A stretch of DNA of 5,144 bases from Lachnospiraceae bacterium (GTDB taxonomy: Bacteria; Bacillota_A; Clostridia; Lachnospirales; Lachnospiraceae). A model generated the notes under the pieces. That model saw only the letters and a program-made list of their open reading frames with translations, made no database searches and was not told the DNA's origin. How positions within the stretch are numbered: position 1 is the stretch's first letter; each line of letters starts with the position of its first letter. The stretch spans positions 1-5,144 of the forward strand of contig JAGCAV010000431.1 in the NCBI GenBank assembly GCA_017652545.1. The letters are read 5' to 3'. A program made the translations under genes and the position numbers. Below, one piece after another: positions 1-5,144 of the stretch.

Positions 1-763
1 GGAAATCGTTGATCGCTTCCGCATCCCACACGCGCAGCGTGTCGACCATGTTGTTGCCGTAGCCTACGATCGGGATGTCATAGGGAACCGCCAGTACGGA
101 CTGATAGCCTTCCTGGATAAAGTGGTTCCTGCCGCTCTTCTCGTCATATTCAACGCGGACATAACCGCCGAAGCGGACTTCCTTGGCATATTCCGGACGG
201 CGAAGTTCGAAGGGATAGCCGTTCTTGAGCCAGTTGTCCGGCTTCTCGACCTGATAGCCGTTCTCGATCTTCTGCTTGAACATGCCGTAATGGTAGCGGA
301 TACCGCAACCATATGCCTGATAGCCGAGCGTCGCCAGCGAATCCAGGAAACAGGCCGCCAGCCTGCCAAGACCGCCGTTGCCCAGTGCCGGATCTCTTTC
401 CTGGTCCTCGATCACATTGATATCCAGGCCCATCTCCTCCAGCGCTTCCCTGATCTCCCTGTATTCGCAGAGGTTGATCATGTTGTTGCCCAGGGCACGG
501 CCCATCAGGAATTCCATGGACATGTAATAGACCATCTTGGGATCCTGTTCATCGAACTGCTTCTGGCTTGCCATCCAGTTTTCGATGATCTGGTCCTTCA
601 CGGCATAGGCAACGGCCTGGAACAGCTGCTGCTGATCCGCTTCATCAACGGTCCTTCTGAACAGATTGCGGACATTTTCCACGACCTGATTCTTGAATGC
701 TTCTTTATCAAATACAGGCTTCGCAGCTACGGCTGTGGTGCTCTTTTTTGTTGTTCTTGCCAT
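1..763 (-). CDS. glgP: Glycogen/maltodextrin phosphorylase, N-terminal 254 residues (partial, cut by window edge)
   Basis: Alpha-glucan phosphorylase (GT35 family), a cytoplasmic PLP enzyme that releases glucose-1-phosphate from the non-reducing ends of glycogen or maltodextrins. Seen directly: an open frame from ATG at 763 to the window edge with conserved N-terminal phosphorylase blocks, namely YYMSMEFLMGRAL (residues 79-91), DPALGNGGLGRLAACFLDS (124-142), GIRYHYGMFKQ (154-164), DNWLKNGYPFE (176-186), VPYDIPIVGYG (226-236) and TLRVWDA (242-248). The first ~17 residues are a Lys/Thr/Ala-rich extension before the family core begins. The PLP lysine and C-terminal catalytic domain lie outside the window, so activity cannot be judged. 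The start is supported by AAGGAG at 773-778, 9 nt upstream. The gene follows ileS after 94 nt with no recognisable promoter of its own. Substrate preference (glycogen or maltodextrin) cannot be resolved from this fragment. Confidence 0.96.
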   Translation of the reverse strand, partial: MARTTKKSTTAVAAKPVFDKEAFKNQVVENVRNLFRRTVDEADQQQLFQAVAYAVKDQIIENWMASQKQFDEQDPKMVYYMSMEFLMGRALGNNMINLCEYREIREALEEMGLDINVIEDQERDPALGNGGLGRLAACFLDSLATLGYQAYGCGIRYHYGMFKQKIENGYQVEKPDNWLKNGYPFELRRPEYAKEVRFGGYVRVEYDEKSGRNHFIQEGYQSVLAVPYDIPIVGYGNNMVDTLRVWDAEAINDF

Positions 764-772
764 TATGGTACT

Positions 773-778
773 CTCCTT
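773..778 (-). promoter_or_regulatory. Ribosome binding site of glgP
   Basis: AAGGAG on the minus strand, 9 nt before the glgP ATG. It fixes the start at 763. It also lies inside a possible 19-codon upstream ORF (822-763), so translation of that ORF would carry ribosomes over this site. Confidence 0.8.
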
Positions 779-825
779 GTAATACTTTTTGGAACCCACG
801 ATGTCATCTCCTCAGTTGTCATAAA

Positions 826-849
826 GTGTCAGGGGCTCCTCCCTGACAC
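826..849 (-). terminator. Stem-loop between ileS and glgP, possible weak terminator
   Basis: On the minus strand GTGTCAGGG (849-841) and CCCTGACAC (834-826) form a perfect 9-bp stem closed by the 6-nt loop AGGAGC. It begins 9 nt past the ileS stop codon. Only UUUAU follows the stem, a poor U tract, so this may be a weak or partial terminator, an mRNA 3'-end stabiliser, or a processing element that lets some transcription reach glgP. The 5' half and loop read GGGAGGAG, a Shine-Dalgarno-like string that would be hidden in the folded form. Confidence 0.5.
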
Positions 850-857
850 AGTCATCT

Positions 858-3800
858 TCAGTTTTTCTTCACACCCAGCGTCACATGCTCGCCGTTGATG
901 TTCCAGTCCTTCACATAGCCTTCCGGCTCTGCTCTTAAGACGATCTCATCCGCCAGCACATCCCCGGATACAGCCTGACCGAAACGCTCCAGAATCTCGC
1001 AGATCCGCTCGTTGCCGTGTGCATAGACCGTGATCCGGTCCATGACCTCAAAGCCGGCTTCCTTGCGCATGGTCTGAATCTTGCTGGTCAGCTCCCTGAC
1101 AAAGCCTTCCTCAATGAGCTCCTGTGTCAGGTTGGTGTCCAGCACCACCGTCATGTTGTTGTCCGCCTCTGATACATAGCCTTCCTTCTGGGTCGGCTCG
1201 ATCAGCAGATCCTCCTCGGTCAGTTCGACCTGCACGCCGTTCACCTCAAACTTCAGAGCGCCTTCCGCCTGCAGCTGATCCATGGCCGCGTTGCCGTCGA
1301 CATTTGCCAGGTAGGCACGGATGCCGCCCAGCTGCTTGCCGTACTTCGGTCCGACGGTGCGCAGCTGCGGTTTGAAATTGTAGGACGTAAACGCCCTTAC
1401 GTCAGATGTAAAGGTGATCTTCTTCACGTTCAGCTCATCCGTGATGATGTCGGCGAAGAAGGTATCCAGCGCATTGTCGGCCTTGACAAACATCTGTCCG
1501 ATCGGCTGACGGTTCTTGATGTTCGCGGCATTTCTGGCGGCGCGGCCCATCACCACGATCTTCAGCACCTCGTCCATGTTCGCTTCCAGCGCCTCATCGA
1601 TATGCGATTCGTCCGCGACAGGATAATCGCACAGATGGATGGATTCGGGCGCAGTTTTGTCCACGCTGCGGACGATATTCTGGTAGATCTCCTCCGTCAT
1701 GAACGGGATCATCGGGGCAGCTGCCTTGCAGACGGTCTCCAGTGCGGTGAACAGGGTCATATACGCGTTGATCTTGTCCTGCTCCATGCCCTTCGCCCAG
1801 AAACGGTCGCGGCAGCGGCGCACATACCAGTTGCTCATGTCATCGACAAAGCTTTCCAGGTCGCGGCCTGCCTCGGGGATCCGGTAGGCAGCCAGATCGG
1901 CGTCGGTCTTTTTGACCATGGTGTTCATCTTGGAAAGCAGCCACTTGTCCATGACCGGCAGCTTATCGTACTCCAGCGTATATTTCGTCGGGTCAAATCC
2001 GTCAATGTTGGCATACAGCACATAGAACGCGTAGGTATTCCACAGCGTGCCCATGAACTTGCGCTGGCCCTCCTGTACAGCCTTGCCGTAGAAACGGTTG
2101 GGCAGCCAGGGCGCGGAGTTGGTGTAGAAGTACCAGCGGATCGCGTCAGCGCCATAGGTTCTGAGCGCTTCCATGGGGCTCACGGAATTGCCCTTGGACT
2201 TGCTCATCTTCTCGCCGTTCTCGTCCAGCACGAGGCCCATGACAATGACGTTCTCATAGCAGGGCCTGTTGAACAGCAGCGTAGCCTCCGCGTGCAGGGA
2301 ATAGAACCAGCCTCTGGTCTGGTCCACCGCCTCGGAGATAAAGGCTGCCGGATACCACTTCTCAAACAGATCCCTGTTCTCAAACGGATAGTGCAGCTGC
2401 GCGTAGGGCATGGCACCGGAGTCGAACCAGCAGTCGATGACCTCCGGGACCCGCTTCATCATCTTGCCGCAGTCCGGGCAGGGAATCTCATATTCGTCGA
2501 TGTACGGACGATGAAGTTCCACGGTCAGGGCGTCTTCCCTTCCGGTCAGGTCCTTCAGTTCCTGACGGCTGCCGACAGAAAGCTGCTTGCCGCAGCATGC
2601 GCATTCCCAGATATTCAGCGGCGTGCCCCAGTAGCGGTTGCGGGAAATTCCCCAGTCCTGGATATTTTCCAGCCAGTTGCCGAATCTGCCCTCGCCGATG
2701 CTCTTCGGGATCCAGTTGATCTTCTTATTGTTCTCAACCAGGTCATCCCTGACGGCTGTCATGCGGATGAACCATGATTCTCTCGCGTAATACAGGAGCG
2801 GTGTGTCGCAGCGCCAGCAGTGCGGATAATCATGCTCGAACTTCGGCGCAGAAAACAGCTGGTTCCTGCCGGCCAGTTCCCTGATGACTTCCGGATCCGC
2901 GCTGATCGCGCCTTCATCCATTTCCTTTTTGGTGGGTTTCGCCCGCATGCCCTTGAAGGGCTCCTCGGTCATGAAACCTTTCAGGTCCACGAACTGGATA
3001 AAGGGAAGGTCATAGTCGCGGCCGATCCGTCCGTCATCCTCACCGAATGCAGGTGCGATGTGGACGATGCCGGTGCCGTCCGTCATGGTGACATAGTCAT
3101 CACAGGTTACAAAGAAGGCTTTCTTGCGCTGCTTTGCAGCGGCTTCGCCTGCGCAGGCATAGAGCGGCTCGTATTCCTTATATTCAAGATCCCTGCCGGT
3201 ATACTCCTCCAGGATCTCATATGCGGCGATCCCCTTCTCCTCATCGGCCAGGCTCCCAAGGACCGTGTCCAGCAGCGCCTTTGCCAGAATGTAGGTATAT
3301 CCGTCCGCGGCTTTTACCTTTGCATAGGTCTCTTCCGGATTCACGCAAAGTGCCGTGTTGGACAGCAGCGTCCAGGGCGTGGTCGTCCAGGCCAGGTACC
3401 AGACCTCACCCTCATCTTCAAATCCCTTAGCCCTGAAGCGGACGATCGCAGAGCGTTCCTTGACCGTCTTGTACCCCTGCGCCACCTCATGGGAGGAGAG
3501 CGGCGTTCCGCAGTGCGGGCAGTAGGGCACGACCTTAAAGCCCTTGTACAGAAGGCCCTTGTCCCAGATCGTCTTCAGAGCCCACCACTCCGATTCAATA
3601 TAGTCGTCATAGTAAGTCACATAAGGATCATCCATATCGGCCCAGAAGCCGACCACATCGGAGAATTCCTCCCACATGCCCTTATATTTCCAGACACTTT
3701 CCTTACATTTCTTAACGAAAGGTTCGATTCCGTAGGCCTCGATCTGGTCTTTGCCCTCGATGCCGATCTCCTTCTCCACCTCAAGCTCCACCGGGAGTCC

Positions 3801-4067
3801 GTGGGTGTCCCAGCCGGCTTTCCTTGGAACATACTGCCCCTTCATGGCGTGGTACCTGGGGATCATGTCCTTGATGACGCGCGTAAGCACATGCCCGATG
3901 TGGGGCTGTCCGTTGGCTGTGGGCGGTCCGTCATAGAAGGTGTAGGTCTCGTTTCCTTCCCGCTGCTTCATGCTTTTCTGGAAAATGTCGTTTTTCTTCC
4001 AGAACTCTACTGTTTTCTGTTCCCTCTCCACGAAATTCAGATCCGTAGAGACCTTGTTGTACAGCAT
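858..4067 (-). CDS. ileS: Isoleucyl-tRNA synthetase, type 2 (eukaryote-like) form
   Basis: Class I aminoacyl-tRNA synthetase that charges tRNA-Ile with isoleucine in the cytoplasm. The frame is complete at 1069 residues. Visible landmarks: the HIGH motif (56-59, within ANGQPHIGHV), GWDTHGLPVE (85-94), and the CP1 editing domain with WTTTPWTL (227-234) and GTGIVHIAPAFGEDD (331-345). In the latter, Asp345 aligns with the editing aspartate of bacterial IleRS. Two Cys-pair zinc sites are apparent: C183-x2-C186 with C417-x2-C420, and C489-x2-C492 with C530-x2-C533. KMSKS is at 620-624. The anticodon-binding helical region starts near 700 (DKWLLSKM; SNWYVRRCRDRFW at 745-757), followed by an extended C-terminal domain from about 830. 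The length, PHIGHVLTRVIKD context and absence of the C-terminal Cys4 zinc finger of ~930-residue type 1 enzymes point to type 2, a form associated with low mupirocin sensitivity. The start is fixed by AGGAGG 7 nt upstream. The gene has its own promoter and leader. No defect was seen. Confidence 0.98.
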   Translation of the reverse strand: MLYNKVSTDLNFVEREQKTVEFWKKNDIFQKSMKQREGNETYTFYDGPPTANGQPHIGHVLTRVIKDMIPRYHAMKGQYVPRKAGWDTHGLPVELEVEKEIGIEGKDQIEAYGIEPFVKKCKESVWKYKGMWEEFSDVVGFWADMDDPYVTYYDDYIESEWWALKTIWDKGLLYKGFKVVPYCPHCGTPLSSHEVAQGYKTVKERSAIVRFRAKGFEDEGEVWYLAWTTTPWTLLSNTALCVNPEETYAKVKAADGYTYILAKALLDTVLGSLADEEKGIAAYEILEEYTGRDLEYKEYEPLYACAGEAAAKQRKKAFFVTCDDYVTMTDGTGIVHIAPAFGEDDGRIGRDYDLPFIQFVDLKGFMTEEPFKGMRAKPTKKEMDEGAISADPEVIRELAGRNQLFSAPKFEHDYPHCWRCDTPLLYYARESWFIRMTAVRDDLVENNKKINWIPKSIGEGRFGNWLENIQDWGISRNRYWGTPLNIWECACCGKQLSVGSRQELKDLTGREDALTVELHRPYIDEYEIPCPDCGKMMKRVPEVIDCWFDSGAMPYAQLHYPFENRDLFEKWYPAAFISEAVDQTRGWFYSLHAEATLLFNRPCYENVIVMGLVLDENGEKMSKSKGNSVSPMEALRTYGADAIRWYFYTNSAPWLPNRFYGKAVQEGQRKFMGTLWNTYAFYVLYANIDGFDPTKYTLEYDKLPVMDKWLLSKMNTMVKKTDADLAAYRIPEAGRDLESFVDDMSNWYVRRCRDRFWAKGMEQDKINAYMTLFTALETVCKAAAPMIPFMTEEIYQNIVRSVDKTAPESIHLCDYPVADESHIDEALEANMDEVLKIVVMGRAARNAANIKNRQPIGQMFVKADNALDTFFADIITDELNVKKITFTSDVRAFTSYNFKPQLRTVGPKYGKQLGGIRAYLANVDGNAAMDQLQAEGALKFEVNGVQVELTEEDLLIEPTQKEGYVSEADNNMTVVLDTNLTQELIEEGFVRELTSKIQTMRKEAGFEVMDRITVYAHGNERICEILERFGQAVSGDVLADEIVLRAEPEGYVKDWNINGEHVTLGVKKN

Positions 4068-4074
4068 ACGTTGT

Positions 4075-4080
4075 CCTCCT
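4075..4080 (-). promoter_or_regulatory. Ribosome binding site of ileS
   Basis: A perfect AGGAGG on the minus strand, 7 nt before the ileS ATG at 4067. It sits at the end of the structured leader, and I found no convincing upstream anti-Shine-Dalgarno partner. Any control of this leader is therefore more likely at transcription elongation than by direct masking of this site. Confidence 0.9.
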
Positions 4081-4091
4081 TCCGGTAACTA

Positions 4092-4116
4092 CCCCGGCGT
4101 TTCTCGTCCGCCGAAG
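4092..4116 (-). other. Leader hairpin with repeat copy in its loop
   Basis: On the minus strand CUUCGGCG (4116-4109) pairs with CGCCGGGG (4099-4092), 8 bp including two G-U pairs, around the 9-nt loop GACGAGAAA. The stem ends 11 nt before the AGGAGG of ileS. The loop is nearly all of the second GACGAGAAAC repeat. It has no U tract, so it is not a terminator. It might expose the repeat for binding or simply keep the translation start open. Confidence 0.4.
4099..4108 (-). repeat. Direct repeat GACGAGAAAC, copy 2
   Basis: Second of two identical 10-nt copies in the ileS leader, with starts 39 nt apart. It lies in the loop and closing pair of the 4116-4092 hairpin. A related GGGAAAC string lies between the two copies. 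Confidence 0.5.
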
Positions 4117-4137
4117 CTGCTGTTTCCCTGTCAGCTG

Positions 4138-4147
4138 GTTTCTCGTC
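4138..4147 (-). repeat. Direct repeat GACGAGAAAC, copy 1
   Basis: First copy of the leader repeat, 10 nt past the 3' arm of the long-range pairing. It has no obvious local hairpin partner, so it is probably single stranded or paired at a distance. A 10-nt exact repeat in about 160 nt is notable but could be chance. Confidence 0.5.
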
Positions 4148-4157
4148 TTTACATGAT

Positions 4158-4215
4158 GGAAACGGTCTTTGCATAGACTACAAAAAACGCCTGCAGTATC
4201 CACGAGACCGTTTCC
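4158..4215 (-). other. Alternative long hairpin in the ileS leader, competing with the terminator
   Basis: GGAAACGGUCU (4215-4205) is perfectly complementary over 11 nt to AGACCGUUUCC (4168-4158). The enclosed 36 nt can add a weaker inner stem, ACUGC (4197-4193) with GUAGU (4181-4177), which would engage two bases of the terminator's 3' arm and leave the U tract in the loop. The 5' arm is contained in the terminator loop and directly abuts its stem. With no connecting nucleotide, the two stems can hardly coexist in full as a pseudoknot, so they look mutually exclusive. The 3' arm is transcribed only after the U tract, so a simple anti-terminator role is problematic. It may instead act in read-through RNA. 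Confidence 0.5.
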
Positions 4216-4223
4216 GCAGGCGT
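4182..4223 (-). terminator. Terminator-like hairpin at the start of the ileS leader
   Basis: ACGCCUGC (4223-4216) pairs perfectly with GCAGGCGU (4194-4187), extendable inward by G-U and G-C pairs. The run of six U spans 4187-4182. The loop is long (21 nt, or 17 with the inner pairs), unusual for an intrinsic terminator. It lies between the promoter and ileS, so if it works it is an attenuator giving a transcript of only about 48 nt. Alternatively it could stop read-through from the upstream hydrolase-yesL unit, although transcripts from the ileS promoter would meet it too. Confidence 0.6.
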
Positions 4224-4236
4224 AAACACGAACTTG

Positions 4237-4265
4237 ATTATATGAAATAACATCGCTCACGTCAA
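4237..4265 (-). promoter_or_regulatory. Sigma-A-type promoter for ileS
   Basis: The -35 box TTGACG (4265-4260) and -10 box TATAAT (4242-4237) are separated by exactly 17 nt, matching the consensus in 11 of 12 positions. An A-rich stretch (GAAAAAGAA) sits just upstream of the -35, as in an UP element. The predicted transcription start is around 4230-4229. The promoter is intergenic and points to ileS, making that gene independent of the hydrolase-yesL unit. Confidence 0.85.
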
Positions 4266-4317
4266 TTCTTTTTCATCCGGAGCAGGTTGGCGGGGCGGTT
4301 TTTCCGGCCTGTTTTCC
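4266..4317. other. Short intergenic stretch between yesL and the ileS promoter, no clear element
   Basis: The minus strand has a possible bulged stem GGC-C-GG / CC-GCC around AAAAA just past the yesL stop, but no U tract follows. I see no convincing terminator for yesL here. Read-through from yesL would next meet the terminator-like hairpin in the ileS leader. Confidence 0.5.
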
Positions 4318-4995
4318 TCACGATTCTTCTTCGTCCTGCGCTTCTTCCAGTGCTTCTTCCTCCTCTTCCTCAGGCGGCGCCAGCCGGTGAAAAACCGGCA
4401 CAAGCAGCATGGAATCGATGTATGAGAGGGCCGAAAAGCCGATCAGGAACCAGATCAGGATCCCCCAGATAATGGTCGTTGCATTCCAGAGTGTGAGGAA
4501 GACCGCGACGAATATAACAGCCAGCATCAGAAGCGTCTTCGGGGCGTTGGCGATCGCCAGAAGGATCGCGTTCTGCACCGTCTGCCGGATGGAATTCTCG
4601 AACCGTGCCAGCAGCGGGAAGATGTAGACGAGGATCATGCCCCAGATCAGCGCGCCCAGATAGACGCTGATCCGCATCACAGTGCCCACCGTGCCCTCAT
4701 AAAGACGCATGATCCTGAAATCCATGAACATCAGCACGGCGATCAGGAGCATGAAGATCCAGATGATGGTTGCCTGTTTGAAATTCTGTTTGAAAGAGCG
4801 GAAAAAGGAGCGGGCCACATAACCCTCTTCACCCTCCTTCATTTTGAGTGTCACATAGGACAGTGCCGTCATGGATGCTCCGATGGTCACGATCGGCAGG
4901 GAACACAGCACAAACAGAAGATTCAGGATGATCAGGTCTGAAAGCTTGTTCAGGGCGGTAAACAGCGGTCCCTCCAGATTAAATAAGCCTCTCAT
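4318..4995 (-). CDS. DUF624 / YesL-family integral membrane protein
   Basis: Polytopic membrane protein of the YesL (DUF624) family, of unknown biochemical function, often found near carbohydrate-uptake genes in Firmicutes. From the chosen ATG it has 225 residues. The family N-terminus is clear: MRGLFNLEGPLF, then SDLIILNLLFVLCSLPIVTIGAS (19-41), YVTLKMKEGEEGYV (47-60) and SFFRSFKQNFKQATIIW (63-79). Hydrophobic segments lie near 19-42, 75-91, 105-129, 154-170 and 172-190, so about five membrane helices. The C-terminus is a strongly acidic tail with 12 Glu/Asp in residues 209-225. A GTG at 5016 would add seven residues, but the ATG at 4995 has AAGGGAG 6 nt upstream, overlaps the hydrolase stop in ATGA, and gives the usual family start. 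No sugar transporter genes are in this window, so its role here cannot be inferred from context. Confidence 0.9.
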   Translation of the reverse strand: MRGLFNLEGPLFTALNKLSDLIILNLLFVLCSLPIVTIGASMTALSYVTLKMKEGEEGYVARSFFRSFKQNFKQATIIWIFMLLIAVLMFMDFRIMRLYEGTVGTVMRISVYLGALIWGMILVYIFPLLARFENSIRQTVQNAILLAIANAPKTLLMLAVIFVAVFLTLWNATTIIWGILIWFLIGFSALSYIDSMLLVPVFHRLAPPEEEEEEALEEAQDEEES

Positions 4996-5144
4996 GACAG
5001 TCTCCCTTCCAGCCACTCCAGAACATCCTCATAGACCTGGGCGCGGTCAAGCTCATTGAGCACCTCATGCCGGTCATTCGGATAGATCCTGCAGGCAACA
5101 TCCTTTATTCCCAGTTCCTTCATCTGCGCAAACACCTGCTTGAC
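4992..5144 (-). CDS. Alpha/beta-hydrolase (lysophospholipase / monoacylglycerol-lipase type), last 50 residues
   Basis: The frame enters at the window edge and ends in TGA at 4994-4992. The 50 visible residues include RIYPNDRHEVLNELDRAQVY and end DVLEWLEGRLS. This matches the C-terminal block of serine hydrolases annotated as lysophospholipase or serine aminopeptidase S33, where the His of the RHE(V/I)LNE motif is the catalytic-triad histidine (residue 26 of the fragment). The nucleophile elbow and catalytic acid are upstream of the window, so the substrate cannot be stated. The stop overlaps the next gene's start by 4 nt (ATGA), suggesting translational coupling and a shared operon with the YesL-family protein. 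Confidence 0.85.
   Translation of the reverse strand, partial: VKQVFAQMKELGIKDVACRIYPNDRHEVLNELDRAQVYEDVLEWLEGRLS

Larger units (their letters stand above)
4068..4229 (-). promoter_or_regulatory. 5' leader of ileS, candidate attenuator, not a recognisable T-box
   Basis: About 160 nt between the predicted transcription start and the ileS ATG. Read 5' to 3' on the minus strand it holds a terminator-like hairpin with U6 (4223-4182), a competing long-range 11-bp pairing (4215-4205 with 4168-4158), two copies of GACGAGAAAC (4147-4138 and 4108-4099), a hairpin with the second repeat in its loop (4116-4092), and the ribosome binding site. Firmicute ileS is often regulated by a T-box riboswitch. I find no UGGNACCGCG element and there is too little RNA before the terminator for a stem I. 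The leader length and tandem foldable elements argue for regulation, but the ligand or signal is unknown. The exact 5' end is inferred from the promoter. Confidence 0.55.

Noticed and set aside
783..811. Possible glgP promoter ATGACA-17-TATTAC in the gap
   Set aside because: The -10 box would place the transcription start within or beyond the AAGGAG ribosome binding site, and both boxes are poor matches.
122..898. Plus-strand open frame of 258 codons across glgP and the end of ileS
   Set aside because: It runs antisense through conserved phosphorylase blocks, across the intergenic hairpin and into ileS, and its product resembles nothing known.
1602..2777. Plus-strand open frame of 391 codons opposite the middle of ileS
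   Set aside because: Antisense shadow of ileS with no recognisable domain, promoter or ribosome binding site.
2820..4088. Plus-strand open frame of 422 codons opposite the N-terminal part of ileS
   Set aside because: It lies wholly antisense to a clear IleRS frame, its translation shows no recognisable family, and it is explained by the codon bias of ileS.
4099..4147. ACGA in the two leader repeats, reminiscent of the ACGR loops of mini-ykkC (guanidine-II) RNAs
   Set aside because: That motif needs two small hairpins each with an ACGR tetraloop. Here one copy has no hairpin and the other has a 9-nt loop, and ileS is not a usual target.
4182..4206. T-box-like string in the ileS leader (GUGGAUACUGC against GUGGNACCGC)
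   Set aside because: It needs a one-base insertion and a substitution. It lies between rather than within the terminator arms, and only about 25 nt of RNA precede it, so there is no stem I or specifier loop.
3931..4260. Minus-strand frame of 109 codons overlapping the ileS start
   Set aside because: It begins inside the ileS promoter spacer, upstream of the predicted transcription start, and crosses into ileS in another frame. Its product is not family-like.
4996..5016. GTG at 5016 as the start of the YesL-family protein
   Set aside because: The ATG at 4995 has a well-spaced AAGGGAG, overlaps the upstream stop in ATGA and gives the normal family N-terminus. The GTG start would place that ribosome binding site inside the coding region.

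Overview
The window carries four protein genes, all on the minus strand, so they read from high to low coordinates. In reading order they are: the last 50 codons of a serine alpha/beta-hydrolase (lysophospholipase / monoacylglycerol-lipase type), a complete DUF624/YesL-family membrane protein, a complete isoleucyl-tRNA synthetase (ileS), and the first 254 codons of a glycogen/maltodextrin phosphorylase (glgP). Protein flavour (a long eukaryote-like type 2 IleRS, YesL, this form of GlgP), strong AGGAGG-type ribosome binding sites and a sigma-A-like TTGACG-17-TATAAT promoter suggest a Firmicute, probably a moderately GC-rich gut Clostridia of the Lachnospiraceae type. The family assignment is inference.

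Layout. 5144-4992: hydrolase C-terminus, whose stop overlaps the YesL start in an ATGA, so the two genes are probably translationally coupled. 4995-4318: YesL. 4317-4068: the only large intergenic stretch (250 nt). Its first ~50 nt hold nothing convincing. It then carries a near-consensus promoter (4265-4237) and a ~160-nt 5' leader of ileS. 4067-858: ileS, 1069 codons. 857-764: a short gap with a perfect 9-bp stem-loop and a possible 19-codon upstream ORF ending on the glgP start. 763-1: glgP, running off the window.

How the parts relate. The hydrolase and yesL look like one transcription unit. ileS appears to have its own promoter. glgP has no recognisable promoter in the 94-nt gap and may depend on read-through from ileS past the stem-loop. 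The genes do not form an obvious pathway: IleRS is translation housekeeping, GlgP is storage-glucan breakdown, and the other two are peripheral.

The most interesting region is the ileS leader. Firmicute ileS genes are often controlled by T-box RNAs, but no T-box sequence (UGGNACCGCG) or stem I is recognisable here. Instead a terminator-like hairpin with a U6 tract starts within about 10 nt of the predicted transcription start. Its loop contains an 11-nt segment perfectly complementary to a segment just past the U tract, giving two competing folds. Further down lie two copies of GACGAGAAAC, one forming most of a hairpin loop near the ribosome binding site. This is a plausible non-T-box attenuator, unproven from one sequence. 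Everything else looks ordinary.
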